From positions 13,660,939 to 13,724,938 of the forward strand of contig NC_091293.1 of the NCBI RefSeq assembly GCF_038502225.1: a stretch of DNA of 64,000 nucleotides, written 5' to 3'. This document shows, piece by piece, positions 58,667 to 64,000 of this stretch; position 1 is the stretch's first letter, and each line of letters opens with the position of its first letter. Below the pieces are notes generated by a model. It was given only the letters and a program-made list of their open reading frames with translations, had not been told where the DNA came from and did no database searches. Position numbers and translations under genes: made by a program. The DNA is from Cherax quadricarinatus. Its lineage: Eukaryota; Arthropoda; Malacostraca; Decapoda; Parastacidae.

Positions 58667-59385
58667 TGTCATGCCCCTATGGTTAACCTTTCTTTAATAT
58701 TACATTGCGGTTATTTCCTTTAATAGCTAAATTGGAAATGAACGTCCTTGTATTATTAAGGCTTATTCTTATTAACAATTATAATTATTTATGTAACATG
58801 GCCATGATAAGTTTAATTGAAGGTAAAGTAACATGCCTTCCGCACGGTGTATTGGTGTATGGTTAATCTGTGGTGTTCAGTGGTTACACCCCCCTTCCCC
58901 CCCCTTTTTGGTCAACTACTCTACTGAGTGTTGGTGAGTCACGTGACCCACCTGACCTGTATGCTCAAGGTTGAGAGACGAGCAGTGAAGAAGTAGCAGC
59001 CAACGAGAACACTCTGCTCGTCTCTGGTAACTGGCCAAGGTTGATTATCCGGCCTGGACATATTCTGTTTTATTCTGACTGCTTCCAATTGGGAAATATG
59101 ACTTTATTCACTAAAGTAATCTCTGTACATATGTTATATCCATGATCTCCTAATCATGTGTTATAAAATCCTTATATATTTCAGACAATATAGAACAAAA
59201 AAGCTTTCATAACTTATATACGATAATTCGTATAGTATTATTTTTGGCTTTTTGTTGTATTATAAAGATACTTCATTAAAATTAGATTTCCGGAGGATTA
59301 CTATTATTACCCTAGCCTCTCTGACCAAAGTTGTTATGCTCTAACCAGAAGGAAATTGAGAGGTTACACCCCTTGGAGTGTAACA
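58667..59385 (+). repeat. 3' LTR of the Gmr1-like element (719 bp)
   Basis: Starts TGTCATGCCCCTATGGTTAA and ends …CCTTGGAGTGTAACA. It contains a perfect 12-bp inverted repeat AGAGACGAGCAG (58974-58985) / CTGCTCGTCTCT (59014-59025) with a 28-nt loop, absent from the 5' LTR. Because the 5' LTR loses this segment exactly between short similar phrases, the 3' LTR probably shows the original form. Confidence 0.95.
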
Positions 59386-59390
59386 ATATA

Positions 59391-60426
59391 CATCACAGGC
59401 CTGGTCACAGACCGGGCCGCGGGGGCGTTGACCCCCGAAACTCTCTCCAGGTAAACAGCACCGTATCATCTTTTGCGGATGATACTAGGATCTGCATGAG
59501 GCTGTCATCTGCTGAGGACGAGGTTAACCTCCAAGAAGATATAAACAAAGTTTTCCAGTGGGCAACGGTAAACAATATGATGTTCAATGAGGACAAATTC
59601 CAACTACTCCGTTATGGAAAACTGGAGGAGATAATAACTAGAACAGAGTATACTACAGACTCTGGTCATACAGTGGAGCGGAAAACTAATGTAAGGGACC
59701 AGGGAGTAGTAATGTCTGAGGATCTCACTTTCAATGATCACAACAGTGCCACGATCGCACGTGCAAAGAAAATGATAGGATGGATAATGAGAACGTTCAA
59801 AACGAGAAATGTCAAGCAAATGATGATCCTTTTCAAATCACTTGTTCTCTCTAGGCTGGAATACTGCTGTACATTAACATCTCCATTTAAAGCAGGTGAA
59901 ATCGCAGATCTAGAGAGTGTACAGAGATCCTTTACTGCACGTATGAGTTCTGTCAAGCACCTTAACTACTGGGAACGCTTGGAAGCACTTGACTTGTACT
60001 CGTTGGAACGCAGGAGGGAGAGATATATCATAATCTACACTTGGAAAATCCTGGAAGGAATGGTCCCAAATCTGCACACAGAAATCACTCCCTACGAAAG
60101 TAAAAGACTGGGCAGGCGATGCAAAATGCCCCCAATAAAAATAGGGGCGCCATTGGCACACTAATGGAAAACACCAAAAGTGTCCGGGGCCCAAGACTAT
60201 TCAACAGCCTCCCATCAAGCATTACGGGAATTGCCAATAAACCCCTGGCTGCCTTCAAGAGAGCTGGACAGATACCTAAAGTCAGTGCCGGATCAGCCGG
60301 GCTGTGGCTCGTACGTTGGACTGCGTGCGGCCAGCAGTAACAGCCTAGTTGATCAGACCCTGATCCATCGGGAGGCCTGGTCGTGGACCGGGCCGCGGGG
60401 GCGTTGATCCCCGGAATAACCTCCAG
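59391..60426 (+). mobile_element. Jockey-superfamily LINE family C, 5'-truncated, plus an extra 3' tail
   Basis: 59396-59453 is a copy of the family C 3' end (GGCCTGGTCACAGACCGGGC … CTCTCCAGGTAAAC). From 59454 a second, longer fragment starts inside RT (SSFADDTRICMRLSSAEDEV) and is open to 60164, with LEYCCTLTSPFKAGEIADLE and LDLYSLERRRERYIIIY. After a shift it continues as SVRGPRLFNSLPSSITGIA to about 60280, and ends with the GC-rich 3' UTR at 60375-60426 (CTCCAG). It is inserted in LINE E: CTGTCAG (51468) and GGTGACAATAAGG (60425 on) are adjacent in copy E1. The Gmr1-like element later inserted near the left edge of this nest. Confidence 0.8.
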
Positions 60427-62096
60427 GTGACAATAAGGCAGGAGGAGGTGCATTTCCTTCTTAATTCGCTTGACCAAGAAAATGCTGTGGGCCCAGACAA
60501 GTTGAGCCCAAGATTGTTGAGAAGATGTGCAGACCAGCTAGCAGCACCTCTAACTCGCATCTTTCAGCACTGCCTAGTACAGTGTAAATGGCCCTCTCTA
60601 TGGAAAGATGCAAATGTAGTCCCTGTTCACAAAAAAAGAGCAGAGCACAAATCAGCAACTACAGACCAGTGTCACTCCTGTCAATCACTGGTAAGATCTT
60701 TGAGACAATAATTTCAAGACAACTGACAGTTTTTTGACTATAACTCACTACTTTGTGATAGTCAATATGGCTTCAGGAAAGGTTACTCTGCTGCTGATCT
60801 GTTGTTAAACCTCTCCACTAAGTGGCACCAGTCACTGGATGAATCCAACGTCAGCTGTGTGGTAGCACTGGACATTGCTGGTGTTTTCGACCGGGTGTGG
60901 CACCAGGGCCTCTTAGCAAAACTTCAAGCACTGGGAATTGCAGGCTCTACGCTGTCTCCTAAGTGATTACCTTCATGGTAGATCTCTAAGTGTAGTTCTC
61001 AATGGAACGGAATCAGCAAGAAATCCTATTGGGGCAAGTGTTCCACAAGGAAGCGTGCTGGGACCATTGTTATGGAATGTCTACTTCAACGACCTTCTTC
61101 ATCTCATCCCAGAATCACATGCATATGCAGATGACTGTACACTGACATTCACTTATCCAAGAGAAGAAATGCCAGCTGCTCTAAGCTACATCAATCACCA
61201 GCTAAGAGCTATATCAGCTTGGGGAAATAGATGGCAAGTAACATTTGTACCTGAGAAAACGCAAATGATGATCGTCTCTAGGCACCATGATGGTAATGCT
61301 GGTGCAGTAGTAAGGATGAATGGGAGGGCGTTGGCACCTGGAGAAGTTGATATCCTTGGGGTGAAATTTGACTCCAAACTAACAATGAAGGACCATGTTG
61401 TAAATCTTGCAAACAAGGCAGCCAGGAAGCGTACAGCACTTCGCCGTATCTCGCATCTGCTTGACAGTAAGGGTTGCAAGATTCTGTACGAGGCACAAGT
61501 ACGGTCACACCTTGAGTATGCTCCACTTTCTTGGTTTGCCTTCACCCCGTCTCATCTGCGACTGCCTGACAGAGTAGACAGCAGAGCAAGACGTCTCATC
61601 TCTCGCCTGGACCCATCCTGGATAGATCTGTCATTTCAGCAGAGCCTTCAACACAGGAGGGATGTGGGTGGCCTTACTGTTATGTACAAGGCCAGTGTTG
61701 TCAGAGTACCACACTTGGATCCACTTCGAGGACAGCGTGAAACAAGCTTTTACGCCACAAGACGGGCAGAAAGCAGCAACTTCACTCTGGCTGTACCCTT
61801 CTCCAGAACATCACTCCATCTGAGATCATATATACCCAGGATGACTCGAGTATGGAACACATTCGTACAGCATAATGAAGTCAACGAGATAGTCAGTTGA
61901 TCAAATGAAAATGCTGGCCCACAGATGGCTCCAACTTCATCCTTTTTCCTACTTGTATGTCTCATAACAATAAAAATGCTTTCAAATGAGCTGAAGTAGG
62001 TAACAGCTCTTAGCTGGCCAATAAAGTTAGGAATCCTTATCCTGTAAATAGCTTGTCAATAAAGCAAGGGATCCTTAACCTTGTCAAACCCTGTGT
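60427..62096 (+). mobile_element. Jockey-superfamily LINE family E, copy E2, right part with 3' UTR
   Basis: Continues copy E2 from 51468. The first half of RT (60427-60960) is frameshifted at about 60640, 60730 and 60950 (LDIAGVFDRVWHQGLLAKLQ readable). The frame 60938-61900 is open and holds VPQGSVLGPLLWNVYFNDLL, catalytic YADD (about 61123-61134), FVPEKTQMMIVSRHHD and the C-terminal region up to NEVNEIVS. The 3' UTR carries AATAAA signals at about 61969, 62021 and 62057 and ends in a GA microsatellite that may have grown from its tail. Motifs fit Jockey/CR1-group LINEs; I do not assign a clade. Confidence 0.85.
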
Positions 62097-62205
<109 letters not shown>

Positions 62206-62289
62206 CAAGGAACACTGAAAAAGATGGCAAATCTTGGGAGAGTAATGAAATGTGTGGTGGCAGAGGACCCACGCCCTCCCAACCACCTC

Positions 62290-63366
62290 TGATCACTACC
62301 ACCACCACCACAACTATCGCTTCACTACCACTACTACCACCACTACCAATACTACAAACACTACCAACACTACCATCACTACCACCACCACCACTACTAC
62401 CACCACCACTACCACTACTACAAACACTACCAGCACTACCAATTCTACCACCACTACCACTCCACTACCACTGCTACCACCACTAACATCACAACCCCCA
62501 CCATCACTACTACTCCACTACCACTACTGCCACCACTACCGCTACTACCGACACTATGAACACTACCATCACTACCACCACATCCACTCCACTACCACTG
62601 TTACTGCCACTAACATCATTACCACCACTATCACCACCACCACTACCACCACCACCACCACTACCATCCCACTACCGCCACCACCACTACCATCAACACC
62701 ACCACCATCACCACCACCATTTTCACCACAACTAACACCACCACCACCTTCACCACCATCACTACTAACACCACCACTATAACTACCTCCACTACCACCA
62801 GCACTACCACCCCACTATCATCACTACCACCACCACCACCACGACCATCAACACCACCACTAACACCATCACTACCACCGCCACTATCATCACCACCACC
62901 ACTTACACCACAACTAACACCAACACCACCACCACCACCAACACTAACACCACCACTAAAACCACCAACACTAACACCACCACTAAAACCACCACCATCA
63001 CCACCACTAAAACCACCACCACTCCCTCCACTATCACCACCACAACTAACACCACCACAACTAACACCACCACAACTAACACCACCACCACTAACACCAC
63101 CACCACTAACACCACCATCATCACCAGCAATACCAGCACCTTTAACATCACCCCCAATACCACCATTACCACTACCTCAACCACCATCACCACCACTAAC
63201 ACCACCACCAATACCACCACCACCTCCACTAACACCACCACAACTATCACCACCACTACATCACCACTATCAATACCATCACCAACATCCCCACCACCGC
63301 CACTACTACCATCACCACCACCACAACTATCACCACCACCACCATCACTACCACCACCATCACCTA
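62290..63366. repeat. ACC/ACT trinucleotide-rich block, about 1.1 kb
   Basis: Imperfect CCA/CTA/ACC/ATC triplets throughout. The Thr-, Pro- or Val-repeat frames on both strands are by-products. The strand bias (almost no G on plus) is striking and continuous over more than 1 kb. Confidence 0.95.
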
Positions 63367-63496
63367 CAAATCGTCATTTTATTCCTAGGATTGCCTCTCT
63401 TAATATCTTTATATCGTCACAACCAAAGTGGTAACAACCCTCCCCACAACCACCCCTTTATCTCAGCAAACTTTTTGGTGTTTTTCCTGGGAATAA

Positions 63497-63507
63497 TAAT
63501 AATAATA

Positions 63508-63593
<86 letters not shown>

Positions 63594-63612
63594 TTTAATA
63601 ATAATAATAAGA
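63497..63612. repeat. AAT microsatellite
   Basis: (AAT)n with two small interruptions. Confidence 0.97.
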
Positions 63613-64000
63613 ATAATAGCAGTGTCTAGAATAGGGGTGTGTTATTGTAAATGGCGACCTTATAAGCTGATTCCAATCAAATCATTACTTAAATCCTAGA
63701 GAAACACCTGCCATCCCATGCACTATGAAAGGATTTCATACCTCTGTCTAGAGACGGACAATTTGTGCCCCGGCTGCAGATGAATTTCCGGTCTCTTGAA
63801 GGTGTCAGTGGCTGGACGGTTCAGGTGTGCAATAACTTATTAACACGTCTGTGAATATTCAATAGTACTGATAACGAACTTGCCGACTTTGTGTTCATTG
63901 TGGGTCATTAAATTCCTTCATGATCGCAGTGAAATAATGTGTGTTAAGTCAGTTTAACACCCGGATTCGTGAGGGGGGAATGCGTCTGTCTGCCCCTTAT
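63613..64000. other. unassigned sequence
   Basis: No gene or element recognised in the last 390 bp. Confidence 0.5.

Larger units (their letters stand above)
51492..59385 (+). mobile_element. complete Gmr1-like LTR retrotransposon: Gypsy-type enzymes in Copia-like order
   Basis: Two LTRs (51492-52130 and 58667-59385) with TG…CA ends are flanked by a perfect 5-bp target duplication ATATA (51487-51491 and 59386-59390). A primer-binding site follows the 5' LTR and a purine-rich tract precedes the 3' LTR. Between them the order is gag, protease, integrase, reverse transcriptase, RNase H. RT and RNase H motifs are Gypsy-type, but they follow the integrase. That order is known from the Gmr1 lineage described mainly in deuterostomes. 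A Penelope-like element (56210-57643) has inserted into RT. Apart from that insertion there are two or three frameshifts and a few stops. Confidence 0.9.

Noticed and set aside
62252..63256. Long Thr/Pro and Val-rich frames
   Set aside because: Triplet-repeat translation; no start context, domain or conservation visible.

Overview
The window looks like repeat-dense, intergenic DNA from an animal nuclear genome. A decapod crustacean is my best guess. It rests on the style of the CR1-like LINE 3' tails (AACTAGGTGAGTAC repeats that run into CA microsatellites), on dense microsatellites of every kind, and on the mix of Penelope-like, CR1-like, Jockey-like and Gypsy elements. I see no intact host gene, no tRNA or rRNA gene, no CRISPR array and no prokaryotic operon. 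Nearly every coding stretch belongs to a transposable element.

Layout. 1-8191: a decayed Gypsy (Ty3-type) LTR retrotransposon with gag, protease, RT, RNase H and integrase in the standard order, preceded by a long leader with a 21-bp tandem repeat. 8228-16001: four head-to-tail copies of one CR1-like LINE (family A). One of them keeps an uninterrupted 969-codon endonuclease plus reverse transcriptase ORF (11712-14621). 16897-17425: a small fold-back Penelope-derived element. 18690-29815: three more head-to-tail CR1-like copies (family B), all broken. 30898-32880: a pseudogene of a conserved arthropod repeat-associated protein on the minus strand, split by a 1.25-kb TA-flanked, Tigger/pogo-like DNA transposon. 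33157-35830: simple repeats, a 13-copy 43-bp satellite, an 86-nt near-perfect hairpin and LINE 3' ends. 36481-45080: a direct tandem duplication. The first unit is 3.84 kb; the second is 4.76 kb because a Penelope-like element (PLE) inserted into it, so the first unit preserves the empty site. 43508-49378: a nearly full-length L1/Tx1-like LINE on the minus strand. 49379-62096: a Jockey-superfamily LINE, present twice and heavily nested. The nest holds a 371-bp tandem dimer with hammerhead-ribozyme-like cores (a retrozyme candidate), a complete LTR retrotransposon with a 5-bp target duplication, and inside that another fold-back PLE. 62097-64000: GA, ACC/ACT and AAT microsatellites.

The most interesting system is the 7.9-kb LTR element at 51492-59385. 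Its reverse transcriptase and RNase H are Gypsy-type, but they lie downstream of the integrase, which is the Copia-like order of the Gmr1 lineage. Its Gag carries a region resembling the SCAN domain, consistent with the proposed origin of SCAN from Gmr1-like Gag. Its reading frames meet at TAA-T-ATG and ATGA stop-start junctions. The second theme is hammerhead-type sequence: an ordered core in the 371-bp dimer, and related stem II plus GAAAC remnants in all three fold-back PLEs, each flanked by a 12-14-bp target duplication.
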